64,000 nt of DNA. Origin: an uncultured Porphyromonadaceae bacterium (GTDB taxonomy: Bacteria; Bacteroidota; Bacteroidia; Bacteroidales; Porphyromonadaceae). Of this stretch, positions 9,801 to 17,336 are shown piece by piece; position 1 is the stretch's first letter, and each line of letters opens with the position of its first letter. The translations under genes were made by a program, and so were the position numbers. Location: assembly GCA_947253625.1 (NCBI GenBank), contig CAMYAB010000004.1, positions 32,619 to 96,618 of the forward strand, written 5' to 3'. Below the pieces are notes generated by a model. That model searched no databases. It was not told the DNA's origin and worked only from the letters and a program-made list of their open reading frames with translations.

Positions 9801-10156
9801 ACTACTGTGATATGCCCTCACGTCGCTGGACCAAGCCCAGTGTCATGGTCACGTGTGAGATGGACTACTCCAATGCCCATGGGACCCCCTGGGTGTACCG
9901 CCATATGGGGATCGGCAAGGTCGTCGGCATGCCTGTCCCCGGTACCATGACCTCGGTCAATTGGGTCACCCTCCAAGATCCGAGCATGTACTTTGGTATC
10001 CCGGCCGTAGGGTATAGGACGGCTGAGGGCTATGTCCTCGAAAACCACCAACTTGAGCCGGACGTGAAGGTCCCCCTGGACTGGACCAAAGCCCTCAACG
10101 GTAAGGACACCCAGCTGGAAGCTGCTGTCCGCATTCTGCTTGAGGAGCTAAAGTAG
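6896..10156 (+). CDS. tricorn-like S41 peptidase with beta-propeller and PDZ domains
   Basis: A 1086 aa exported protease. A signal peptide (MRNTLALLALLIGSLSAVAQ) is followed by WD40/TolB-type propeller repeats with ISPDG, WSPDG and FSPDG motifs to about residue 690, a linker rich in Lys/Thr (about 585-605), a helical tricorn core (about 720-790), a PDZ domain (about 795-875) and an S41 catalytic domain to the C-terminus. The archaeal tricorn tetrad can be matched by spacing: Ser775-His776 in VSHTG, Ser992 in DYSNAHG and Glu1049 in LENHQ. Such enzymes cut oligopeptides. It overlaps the dpp5 stop in an ATGA arrangement, so the two peptidases are translated together; an inner ATG at 6905 is an alternative start. 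Confidence 0.88.
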   Translation: MTQMKSMRNTLALLALLIGSLSAVAQENAPRWIRYPAISPDGSEIAFSYQGDIYKVSRTGGPAQRLTTDVAYDTQPIWSPDGRQIAFVSTRYYGARDIYTMSAQGGVAKRVTTHSTSETPLFFSNDGKYIYYAAQIQDEAQSALNPNRRMNEMYRIPTEGGRSTLVMGTPLSAATLDPKGKFVLYEDQKGMENYWRKHQKNSIARDIVRYDFATKAYTPVVTSESEDRNPVLSADGRTLYFLSERNGSFNLYSTDLRKGAEAKQLTDFKEHPVRFLSIAKDNTLAFAYDGELYTLVPGGRAEKVRVELHNDLGPDLVENLRLRGGITSAAVSDDGKQIAFVIRGEVFVTSSDYKTTKRITNTAAEESSVTFGPDGRTLVYASRRDGSSDLYVARIVRDEEKTFPYATLIREEKLIPDVSAEKMRPLFSPDGKEIAFVLDRNKVAVYNLADKRLRRIVDDGVVSYRDGGIDFVWSPDSRWLALNITTNHHEPYADVVLASVTEDKPTLHNLTNSGYFATNPRFVMGGDAIIYASEQYGMRNHASWGSMNDVMIVFLNREAYNKFRLSKEEYELLTEAEKTAHKDEETSSKDKKATATKSETAPKEIRVELEHIDRRILRLTPASSKLGDAYITDDGKKLYYMAAFEGGYDLWVKDLREGDTKLLNKMNGDSFGMIPDRGQKNLFLVSGDDLKKMELSSEKISPISYEAEMKLDRGAERAFMYDYVCREEAERFYDTGMHGVDWPALTDHYRKYLPYITNNHDFSEMLSELLGELNVSHTGSGYAAPNSAPRTAELGLFLDFTPDDRGLRIQEIVPGGPFDVYNTRVQPGDYVTAIDGVEIGADTDLFPLLEGKAGRPTLIAFASSGGTAWEEVIKPITASKLNALLYDRWVEHREAEVDSLSNGRLGYVHIPSMDDASYRKVYAKALGKYYQREGIVIDVRYNGGGRLHEDIEVLFSGKKYLTQEIRGEYYCDMPSRRWTKPSVMVTCEMDYSNAHGTPWVYRHMGIGKVVGMPVPGTMTSVNWVTLQDPSMYFGIPAVGYRTAEGYVLENHQLEPDVKVPLDWTKALNGKDTQLEAAVRILLEELK

Positions 10157-10174
10157 CCCTCGAGCCAATCCTCT

Positions 10175-10235
10175 AAAGAAGCGGTCTCCGGTGACTTCGG
10201 CGAGCTGTGCCGAATCCACCGGAGACCGTTTCTTT
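10175..10235 (+). terminator. intrinsic terminator after the peptidase pair
   Basis: A 19-base arm at 10175-10193 pairs with 10217-10235 (GGTCTCCGGTG against CACCGGAGACC at the core), with a second small stem TTCGGC/GCCGAA inside the loop. It lies 18 bases after the tricorn-like gene stop. Confidence 0.8.
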
Positions 10236-10259
10236 ACCCTGTCGGACCTTGTTTTTTAG

Positions 10260-10371
10260 TTCTATCCGTCTAAGTGATCGCTTCTATCTGTGAAAACTTT
10301 CGCTTCTATCCGTGAAACAGATTGCTTCTATCCGTGAAACTCAAGGCTCCTTGTAAGTTTTTGATTTTCAA
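10260..10371 (+). repeat. family A 22-base tandem repeat, copy 1
   Basis: Four units of 22 bases start at about 10260, 10281, 10303 and 10325, each built on CTTCTATCCGTGAAA followed by a variable six to seven bases. The first two units are degenerate. A flank at 10340-10371 (CTCAAGGCTCCTTG and on) agrees with the flank of copy 2 in about 25 of 32 positions. It sits between two terminators in the gap between convergent operons. Confidence 0.88.
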
Positions 10372-10413
10372 AGGCTCCCGAGGACGTTGTTTTTGACGTC
10401 CTCGGGAGCCTTT
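10370..10413 (-). terminator. terminator of the SusC-to-M16 operon
   Basis: Perfect 18-base arms at 10370-10387 and 10396-10413 (AAAGGCTCCCGAGGACGT and its complement) with an 8-base loop lie 31 bases beyond the M16 gene stop. The arms begin and end in A/T runs, so it could act in both directions. Confidence 0.85.
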
Positions 10414-10443
10414 GTATTCTTCCAAAATCAGTGATTTTTGGAT

Positions 10444-13314
10444 CTAGTGTTTGTGCAGACTATTGGGGTCAGGTGGTGTGGATTGGACCACGATGATCCT
10501 ACTCTTGGCCTCGGGGAGGATTTTTTGGATGAGGCGGGGTACCTCTTGTGGGTGTATCTCCTCATAGCCATCAGGAGTGTCGGTGCGACTTTGGCTCTGT
10601 GTGGGGAGCTTGCCGGTCTCCATGTAGGCGTTGAGCAGAGCGATCCTCAGGAGTGGGTTTTCGGCTTCGGTAGTATCCCCACTGTCGGTTGCCCCTTTGT
10701 GTGGTGGCGGTGTCTGCATTTTTTCGTCCATCGCCAGTCGTACCTTTGTCTGCTTGAAGTACTTGGGGTCCACTGTTCCGTCGGATAGGGCTTGCAGTAT
10801 GTGCTCAATCTTGTGACGTACGAGGTCTACCTTTTCTCGTCCGGTCTCGATGCGGATATTGATCGTCTCCGATGGCTTGGGGTAGGCGAGGTAGTTGGCT
10901 TGGACTGCAATCCCGTAGGTGATGGTTTCCTTTTCCCGCAATTCGTCAAAGAGGTAGGCCTGCAGTATTCCCTCTATGATCTTGAGCGTTTTTTGCTCTC
11001 GATCGGTCAGCTCTTTGTCTGCGCTGTAGGAGTACTCGACTTGGCCAATGTCTCCCGGAAGGTCTGCCGTAAAGGTTGCGACAATTTCTTTTTGGGGCGC
11101 GGATAGGTCGCGCTCAATGTAGTGGCGGGGTGTGGTACCTATCACTCCGGGCAGTGAGGCAATGTAGCGCTCTGTGAGCTGGCGTGCCTGTGCCTCGGGG
11201 ACATCGCCTGCTATGCAGAATGTGAAGTGTGCCATGTTGCCAAACTTTTCTTGAAAGAGTTGGCGGACTCTCTCGAGCGTGATGGCTTGGTAGTAGGCAC
11301 TGTCCTTGGCAGGGTTTTGGGGCGATATGGGGTAGAGCAGTCTCTGTATGGAGTCGTTGACAGCCTCCATACCGGTGTGCTTGCGGTCGAGGTAGAGGTA
11401 CTTTTGGCGTTGCATCTGCTTGCGGAAGGTCTCCGGAGCAAAGCTGTGCTGACCGAGGATGAGGTGGGTGTAGGCCATCATCTCCTCTAGTGAAGCCGTG
11501 TCGGTGGTACCTCCGATGCCGTCGCTTGTCTCGGTGATATTGAGGCTGAGGTCAAAGGACTTGCCGGCCAGCCATCGTGCGAGGCTGTTGCGGGAGTGTC
11601 CTCCGACACCGGATTGCAATAGGAGACTCTGCATCATGTTGTACGAGGGGAGGTCCTCCGGTGCTATGATGGAGTGCCCACCCATTGCTGTACCGGCAAA
11701 GAAGGCTTCGCCCTTGAGGGATGGGATGGGCATGTAGAGCATCCTGGAGCCATTGGAGAGGTGCCACTCTTTGGCACCTAGCTCGGGCAGTGCTTTTTCG
11801 CTCAGAATTTTGCCCGGTGTGAGCGTGCCGGTGGGTATGAGCTGTGCTATAGGCTCGGCAGGGCAGATGTGGTAGGTCTCTTCGGCCCGGACTTGTCGGA
11901 GGAGTTGCTCAAATTCGTCGGAGCTCAGTGGTGAGGAGGATCGGTCGGATGCGTAGGTGACGAAGGCGAGGTTGCGGTCGGTCATCCACTCTTTTGTCCA
12001 GCTGTTGAGCTCCTCAGCGGTTAGCTCGACGAGTGTCTCGATGGTGGTGGTCAGCTGACTGCGAAAGGAGGTGATGGGCTGCCCATATAGGTAGTTTTGC
12101 CTAAAAACCTCCATGATGTTGTCGGGGGTCCCTAGCTTGTCTGCCGACAAGAGCTCCTGGATCTCGCGGTACATGGCTTCTTGCACGGGGGCAAACTCTT
12201 CGTCTGTGAAGCCATCTCTGCGGATGGATTCGCGGAGAGCGAGCAGTTGGTGTAGTGCTTCTTTTTCCCGTCCGGTGTAGGGAACGACATCCCAGCTGTT
12301 TTGGGCATATAGACGAACCAATGGTGCGTAGGAGCAGACGGCCGCTATGAACTCCTCGGAGCCATCGTTTCGGATCATTCCGATCCTCTGGGTCACGAGT
12401 TTGTTGAAGATCATGGAGAGCAGGTTGTCTCGGATGCTGTTGCGCTTGGCGGGATCTGCGGGGGTGTAGATCCTCTGGTAGAGTCCGAAAGAGTAGTGGG
12501 TGTTTTCGGGATCGGTGAAGTGCTCATACAGCACAGACTCGTTGTCGGGGATGAGTGGGTCGACACGTTTGGGCGCATTGGTGGGTTGCTTTAGGTCCGA
12601 GAAGCGGGCGATCACGAGTTGCTCCAGCTCGTCGACCGGGTAGTCTCCTATCAGGATGACGCACTGCAGATCCGGGCGGTACCACTTGTGGTAAAAGTCC
12701 TTTAGCCCCTTTGGGGTGATGCTCCGGATACCGTCCGGTGTGCCTATGACGTTTCGGACGGCGTAGGGAGAGTGGTTGTATACGACCGGAGCGATGGCGT
12801 CTTGGATTCTTTTTTCGAGTCCTTGTCGCTGTCGCCACTCTTCGGTGACGATACCTTTTTCTTTGGCCACGTCCTTGCGGTTGATGTCTATGTCTCCGCA
12901 CCAGTCTCGGACTAGCTGTAGTGCCTCATCTACCTTGGTACGGTCATTGGTGGGTATGCTATAGAGGTAGTACTTGGTCTCGCTGAGCCCGGTGAGGGCG
13001 TTGAATAGTATCCCATTGCTTTGGAGAAAGTGCATGACTCCTCCGGGGTAGTGCTTGGTGGTGTTGAAGGCAATATGCTCGAGGAAGTGTGCCATCCCCT
13101 GCTCGTTGTCTTTTTCCTCGATGGCTCCGATATTCTGTAGTAGGTAGCAGTTTAGCTCTTGCCCAAAGTCTTTGGTCTCGTGGATATAGTAGGTGAGTCC
13201 ATTGGGTAGGCGTCCATGCTTTGTGGTGCCACTCTCCTGCGCAAAGGCCGTCCCGCTGATGAGAAGGCAGAGGAGGAGAAATAGTAGTGGTGGTGTGGTC
13301 TGATTTTTGCTCAT
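10444..13314 (-). CDS. M16 family zinc metallopeptidase (pitrilysin-like)
   Basis: A 956 aa exported peptidase with signal peptide (MSKNQTTPPLLFLLLCLLIS and a cleavage-like AFAQE). The inverted zinc motif HXXEH is His76-Phe-Leu-Glu79-His80, and a downstream EKGIVTEEW segment (about 152-160) supplies the expected third ligand. The protein is long enough for the two tandem M16 halves; the second half shows no HXXEH, as is normal. M16 enzymes degrade peptides enclosed in their chamber. It is the last gene of the SusC operon, starting 4 bases after the thioredoxin-fold gene, so it probably trims peptides that the SusC/SusD pair imports. Confidence 0.9.
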   Translation of the reverse strand: MSKNQTTPPLLFLLLCLLISGTAFAQESGTTKHGRLPNGLTYYIHETKDFGQELNCYLLQNIGAIEEKDNEQGMAHFLEHIAFNTTKHYPGGVMHFLQSNGILFNALTGLSETKYYLYSIPTNDRTKVDEALQLVRDWCGDIDINRKDVAKEKGIVTEEWRQRQGLEKRIQDAIAPVVYNHSPYAVRNVIGTPDGIRSITPKGLKDFYHKWYRPDLQCVILIGDYPVDELEQLVIARFSDLKQPTNAPKRVDPLIPDNESVLYEHFTDPENTHYSFGLYQRIYTPADPAKRNSIRDNLLSMIFNKLVTQRIGMIRNDGSEEFIAAVCSYAPLVRLYAQNSWDVVPYTGREKEALHQLLALRESIRRDGFTDEEFAPVQEAMYREIQELLSADKLGTPDNIMEVFRQNYLYGQPITSFRSQLTTTIETLVELTAEELNSWTKEWMTDRNLAFVTYASDRSSSPLSSDEFEQLLRQVRAEETYHICPAEPIAQLIPTGTLTPGKILSEKALPELGAKEWHLSNGSRMLYMPIPSLKGEAFFAGTAMGGHSIIAPEDLPSYNMMQSLLLQSGVGGHSRNSLARWLAGKSFDLSLNITETSDGIGGTTDTASLEEMMAYTHLILGQHSFAPETFRKQMQRQKYLYLDRKHTGMEAVNDSIQRLLYPISPQNPAKDSAYYQAITLERVRQLFQEKFGNMAHFTFCIAGDVPEAQARQLTERYIASLPGVIGTTPRHYIERDLSAPQKEIVATFTADLPGDIGQVEYSYSADKELTDREQKTLKIIEGILQAYLFDELREKETITYGIAVQANYLAYPKPSETINIRIETGREKVDLVRHKIEHILQALSDGTVDPKYFKQTKVRLAMDEKMQTPPPHKGATDSGDTTEAENPLLRIALLNAYMETGKLPTQSQSRTDTPDGYEEIHPQEVPRLIQKILPEAKSRIIVVQSTPPDPNSLHKH

Positions 13315-13318
13315 AAGT

Positions 13319-14626
13319 TTAGTCCCTCAGTAGCTCCAGCTCGGAGGTTTTTCGGATGATGGTCGCTTGGATCATTTGCTGCAATAGGTCGGAGTCGGTG
13401 ATTTGGTACGAGTCGGCAAATCCTTGGTTGTAGTACTGCTGTGCGAGGTCGTACTTGCCCAGCTGCTTGTATGAGTCGCCGATCATCACTAGGTAGTTGA
13501 TCCGATCCGATAGGGGGTTGTCTCCTTTTAGTGCCTCGGTGAGCCAAGCAATGGCGGCCTCGTGGTGCTTGGGCTGCAACTTGTCTCCGAGTGCGTGGTA
13601 GAGGTCTTGTGCAGACTTGGCGTAGTCGTTGGGGGTGAGCCCTTCGCCCAGTGCGACAAAGTACTGGGTCATGAGGTTGATGTACTCGTCGGCATCTTGG
13701 TTGCTGTAGAGTGCGTAGAGTGCATCGTAGTACATTTTGGACTTTTGGTAGGGAGAGAGACCTGTGTCGGGTGCGACATCGTATGCCGCCTTGTACTCAC
13801 TGTTGATCTTTTCGAGTAGGTCTCGGTATGCGGTGTCTCCTTTTTTTGCCAGCTCTTCCATCCGTGCATCGTTGTACTCAATGATGTAGTAGGCGACGGG
13901 GTCACCCACTGCCGAGATCCACTCCGGAAGGGTGGTGACCATGTAGTCGATGATCTGCTTTTGGAGGCTTGGGTCGTCGCCCCCCATTGTGCTGATGATC
14001 CGGTAGTCCTGTCGGTTGATCAGCTGTGGTCCTATCTTTTGTGTGATGTACTCTCGGTAGAGTTTGCGTAGTCGGACGACCCATCTGTCGGCGTCCATTC
14101 CCTCCTGTGTGGCGAGGAAGGAAGGGGCTTGGAGGAGGAGATTTTGCTTGAGGTCCAGGTTGTCTTTGTCGTGCTGATACATCTCATAGAGCTTGGCAAA
14201 GCCGATCATCTCTCCGGTGGCAGTCTTTGCAGCGTCGAGTAGTGAGGCGACATCCACTCCTCCAGTGGTGACTGATATGGCTTTGCCCTCATTGCTCATG
14301 AATATGAGGGTAGGGTAGGCTTGTACGGCGTACTTTTTGGCGATCTCCACGTTTTGTGGAGCTTCGGCATCCAGTTGGATGCTGATGAAGTGGGTATTGA
14401 AGTAGTCTCCGACCTCTTTTTGGGGAAAGACCTCTCGAGCAATCCTTTTGCATGGGCCACACCAAGTGGCGAAAAAGTCTACAAAGAGGGCCTTGTCCTC
14501 TGCCTTCGCTTTGGCCAGAGCTTCATCAAAAGTCCCGGTGAAAAAGCGGATCCCATCCTGTGCGGAGGAGACAGTGGCGAGCATGAGGGAGAGAAGTAGT
14601 GAGGTGAGTAGTGTTTTGGTATTCAT
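13319..14626 (-). CDS. exported thioredoxin-fold protein with long C-terminal region
   Basis: A 435 aa protein with a signal peptide (MNTKTLLTSLLLSLMLATVS, cleavage near SSAQD), a thioredoxin fold holding the redox motif WCGPCK and the cis-proline segment AYPTLIF, and about 280 further residues that look helical and repeat-like (TPR-type, for example LGKYDLAQQYYNQGF). It is probably a periplasmic dithiol oxidoreductase or chaperone serving this operon. The ATG at 14626 is preferred; a GTG at 14638 would add four residues. It is 4 bases from the M16 gene. Confidence 0.8.
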   Translation of the reverse strand: MNTKTLLTSLLLSLMLATVSSAQDGIRFFTGTFDEALAKAKAEDKALFVDFFATWCGPCKRIAREVFPQKEVGDYFNTHFISIQLDAEAPQNVEIAKKYAVQAYPTLIFMSNEGKAISVTTGGVDVASLLDAAKTATGEMIGFAKLYEMYQHDKDNLDLKQNLLLQAPSFLATQEGMDADRWVVRLRKLYREYITQKIGPQLINRQDYRIISTMGGDDPSLQKQIIDYMVTTLPEWISAVGDPVAYYIIEYNDARMEELAKKGDTAYRDLLEKINSEYKAAYDVAPDTGLSPYQKSKMYYDALYALYSNQDADEYINLMTQYFVALGEGLTPNDYAKSAQDLYHALGDKLQPKHHEAAIAWLTEALKGDNPLSDRINYLVMIGDSYKQLGKYDLAQQYYNQGFADSYQITDSDLLQQMIQATIIRKTSELELLRD

Positions 14627-14645
14627 TTTGGGGCACACAGTTTGG

Positions 14646-15107
14646 TTATTCTTTGTCTTCTACAACAATGGTCAGGATATCATTTAGGATGGCGCTGTGC
14701 CCTTCGTTGTAGACTTTGAGCGTGATCGTATAGCGTCCGAGTGGGAGAAGCTTGGCTCCCTTTTGCGACAATCGGATGAGGCCACCGCTGACATCCAGCT
14801 CGCCTTGGTCCGCAATTTTCTGAAAAACTGTGGCATCTCCGCCGTCGCTGACCTTGACGCTGACAAAGCTGTAATTGATAGGATTGGTGCCGGATACGCC
14901 TTGGATCCTGGTGGATACCCATGGGGCACCATTGGTCGCCCGTGGAGACTCGGGATCCGGGGTGTGGTAGACCATGAGGGTGTTGGGGACGAACTCTACA
15001 TCCTTGGTCTGAAGATACCCCACCGGAATCCTCTGGCACGAGGCGAATAGGGTGACAAAAAGGGCAAGTAAGACCTTGCACAATGTGGAGGATGGTCTGT
15101 TTTTCAT
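14646..15107 (-). CDS. predicted lipoprotein of the SusC/SusD operon
   Basis: A 153 aa protein with a lipoprotein signal ending in LFASC, then a mostly beta-predicted body with NPINYSFVSVKVSDGG and a C-terminal YTITLKVYNEG strand. I do not recognise the family with certainty; its pattern resembles the small beta-sandwich lipoproteins (SusE-like or DUF5007-like) found beside SusD genes. It starts 11 bases after the preceding lipoprotein gene and is probably an outer-membrane accessory that binds the imported ligand. Confidence 0.75.
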   Translation of the reverse strand: MKNRPSSTLCKVLLALFVTLFASCQRIPVGYLQTKDVEFVPNTLMVYHTPDPESPRATNGAPWVSTRIQGVSGTNPINYSFVSVKVSDGGDATVFQKIADQGELDVSGGLIRLSQKGAKLLPLGRYTITLKVYNEGHSAILNDILTIVVEDKE

Positions 15108-15118
15108 ATTTTCTGATT

Positions 15119-15742
15119 TTAGAAGTCGTTGAGCTTGAATGTGTATGCCAAGGAGTGTACGATGCCGGTCTTGGTGGCAATGTTGTGTGATGCCACATCG
15201 GATGAGCCTGTTTTGTCCATGCTCACTAGGTATAGCTTTTTGGGTCCCATGCCGACAACGCCATTGTAGGGCTCTCTATAGGCATAGATCCATAGCTTTT
15301 TGCCGGATAGCATGGTGCAGACTTCTCCGCCTTTGCCGATTCTCTCGCCGGGTAGCTGTGCGCCCTCTTTCCACCCCTCAAGTGGGATAGCCTTGGGGTA
15401 GACACAGGTCAGGATCCACTCTTTGCACTGATCGGCCGGGATGTCGCGCACACTCTCCAGTTGGTTGTCAAAAAGGTAGCTCTTGATGCTGAGGTCGGTG
15501 ATCCCAAAGAAAGTAATGTCGGAGCCGTACTGACTCTTGCCCTCAAATAGGTCTTGCAAGCCGGCATGCTTGATCATCTCTTGGGTGAGATGCCAGTTGT
15601 ATGAGTCGGTGGATAGATACTCCCACATGGTCTTGTCGAGGTGAGAGGTGGGTGCTTTTACCTGCACATAGTTGTACTTGGTGCAGGAGGTGCCACATAT
15701 GATCATGAGTGGCAGGAGTAGGGTGATGACACGAGTATTCAT
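15119..15742 (-). CDS. fasciclin-like lipoprotein of the SusC/SusD operon
   Basis: A 207 aa protein from the ATG at 15742: MNTRVITLLLPLMIICGTSC is a lipoprotein signal with the lipidated Cys at residue 20. The body has TQEMIKHAGLQDLFEGK followed by DITFFGITDLSIKSYLF, which resembles the fasciclin (FAS1) pattern of an Ala/Thr-Phe-Phe-x-x-Thr-Asp core. FAS1 domains mediate adhesion or binding. The open frame extends upstream into susD, and the ATG at 15772 would overlap the susD stop; the inner start leaves a 19-base gap and gives a clean signal peptide. Fasciclin assignment is moderate. Confidence 0.72.
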   Translation of the reverse strand: MNTRVITLLLPLMIICGTSCTKYNYVQVKAPTSHLDKTMWEYLSTDSYNWHLTQEMIKHAGLQDLFEGKSQYGSDITFFGITDLSIKSYLFDNQLESVRDIPADQCKEWILTCVYPKAIPLEGWKEGAQLPGERIGKGGEVCTMLSGKKLWIYAYREPYNGVVGMGPKKLYLVSMDKTGSSDVASHNIATKTGIVHSLAYTFKLNDF

Positions 15743-15761
15743 GAGTCCGGAGATCTTCCTA

Positions 15762-17312
15762 TTAGTTTTCATACTTGATCCAGTAATCTTTTTGGCGGAT
15801 GAGGGTGTTTCTACCCCCCTCGCCATAAGCTGTGGAGGATATAGGGAGGACGAGTGCCCCGCCTTGTATTTCTTGCTGTGTAAGTTGACTCAACTTGCCT
15901 ACAAACTCGGTGGAGAGGTAGTTGTTTCGTACTACGTCAAAGTATCTGTGGTCGCTCTCAAATAGGAGCTCGCGCTCACGCTCCTTGAATACGGCATACT
16001 GTACACCCTTGGTGTCGTTGGGGGCCGGATATTGCGTGGCATTGGATCTGCTTCGGATCGTGTTTAGGTCCTGTATGGCTTGTCCCTCGTTGCCTAGCTT
16101 GGCATTGCACTCGGCACGCAGGAGGATGAGGTCCGCTAGTCGCCAATAGGAGTAGTGGGCGTTGAGTGCACGGAAGGTCTTGTCTTGCTGGGAGTCCACA
16201 TCCACATTGTAGAGGGCTTGTCGGTACTTGTACATCAGGGCATAGCTGTTGTTATCGGAGATGTGCTCCACCTCTAGGTCGTAAAAGAAGGCCTCACGGC
16301 GTAGATCCTCTGCGTCCGGAAATAGCTTTAGCGCAGTCTCTCGGTAGATCTTTAGTTGCGTGTCGTATGCGAGGTCATCGAGTCGCTTGGTGTCATCGAC
16401 CGGCCAGCTCACATAGGACTTTGCCGGAGTGGGAGAGTTGCTATACTGACTCCGTAGTTTGTCAAAAGCGAGGACGTAGATATCTTCAGGGCTGATCTGG
16501 CCGGCGTTTGAGAGGTTTTGGACCAACTCTATAGGAGTGGATAGCAGCCTATAGTTTCCGACCTTGCCATCTATGATCTCTGTGGCGTATCGTATGGACT
16601 CCTTGTAGGCTTCCTTGGCATCACCGCTGAGGTGATAGAGCTCGATGGCACTCCCTTTCCACGCATAGGCATGTGCGAGGAGCGCACAGGCGGCACCTTT
16701 GGAGGCATATTGTTTGTTGAGCGGAGAGGTCCCGTCCGGAAGCTTTAGTTGCTCAAATGGAGGAAGAAGTTCGTAGGCTTCTTTCCCGGCTTTGATAGCC
16801 TCTTCCAAGACTTGTAGCATAGGACTGACCCCGTAGGGGTGAGTTGCCTTTGAGTCCTTGGTGATGACCGCATCTCCGAAGCGCATGGCGACATTGAGGT
16901 AGGCAAAACCTTTGGCAAAAAGTGCTTGTCCCCTGTGGTAAGCCCGTCGCTCATCGTTAAGCCCCGTGGTCTGTGAGATATTGTCCAGCAGTAGATTGGA
17001 CTCATAGATGACGTCGTAAAAGTCCTTCCAGCTCTGTTGCAGGTCAATGATAGTTTTGGGGTTCCATTCGCGAAGCTGGTTTTGGTAGGCCGTCTCATCG
17101 GCCACTTCTCCGGCAATCTGGAATACCGTGCTATTTGCCATCGCCTGACTGGTGAAGAATAGGATCGAGATGGTCGTAGCGTTGAGTTCTTTTTCAGTCA
17201 CAAAGGCATTGGTCTGCGTCAGTGCGTTGTCCGGTCTAAAATCTAGCAGATTGCACGATGAGGACAGTAGACTTACTGACGCCACTGTGAGGAGTATATT
17301 GGATATCTTCAT
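15762..17312 (-). CDS. SusD/RagB-family outer-membrane lipoprotein
   Basis: SusD proteins form the surface lid of a TonB-dependent SusC channel and capture its substrate. The 516 aa product has a lipoprotein signal (VSLLSSSC), an N-terminal LLDFRPDNALTQTNAFVTEKEL segment typical of SusD, helical TPR-like repeats in the first half and the C-terminal YWRLADLILLRAECNAKLG and ERERELLFESDHRYFDVVR segments that are strongly conserved in the family. It begins 24 bases after the susC stop. Substrate is not shown by the sequence; the neighbouring peptidases suggest peptides. Confidence 0.93.
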   Translation of the reverse strand: MKISNILLTVASVSLLSSSCNLLDFRPDNALTQTNAFVTEKELNATTISILFFTSQAMANSTVFQIAGEVADETAYQNQLREWNPKTIIDLQQSWKDFYDVIYESNLLLDNISQTTGLNDERRAYHRGQALFAKGFAYLNVAMRFGDAVITKDSKATHPYGVSPMLQVLEEAIKAGKEAYELLPPFEQLKLPDGTSPLNKQYASKGAACALLAHAYAWKGSAIELYHLSGDAKEAYKESIRYATEIIDGKVGNYRLLSTPIELVQNLSNAGQISPEDIYVLAFDKLRSQYSNSPTPAKSYVSWPVDDTKRLDDLAYDTQLKIYRETALKLFPDAEDLRREAFFYDLEVEHISDNNSYALMYKYRQALYNVDVDSQQDKTFRALNAHYSYWRLADLILLRAECNAKLGNEGQAIQDLNTIRSRSNATQYPAPNDTKGVQYAVFKERERELLFESDHRYFDVVRNNYLSTEFVGKLSQLTQQEIQGGALVLPISSTAYGEGGRNTLIRQKDYWIKYEN

Positions 17313-17336
17313 AATGAATGGATGAGCTCTTGTTGC

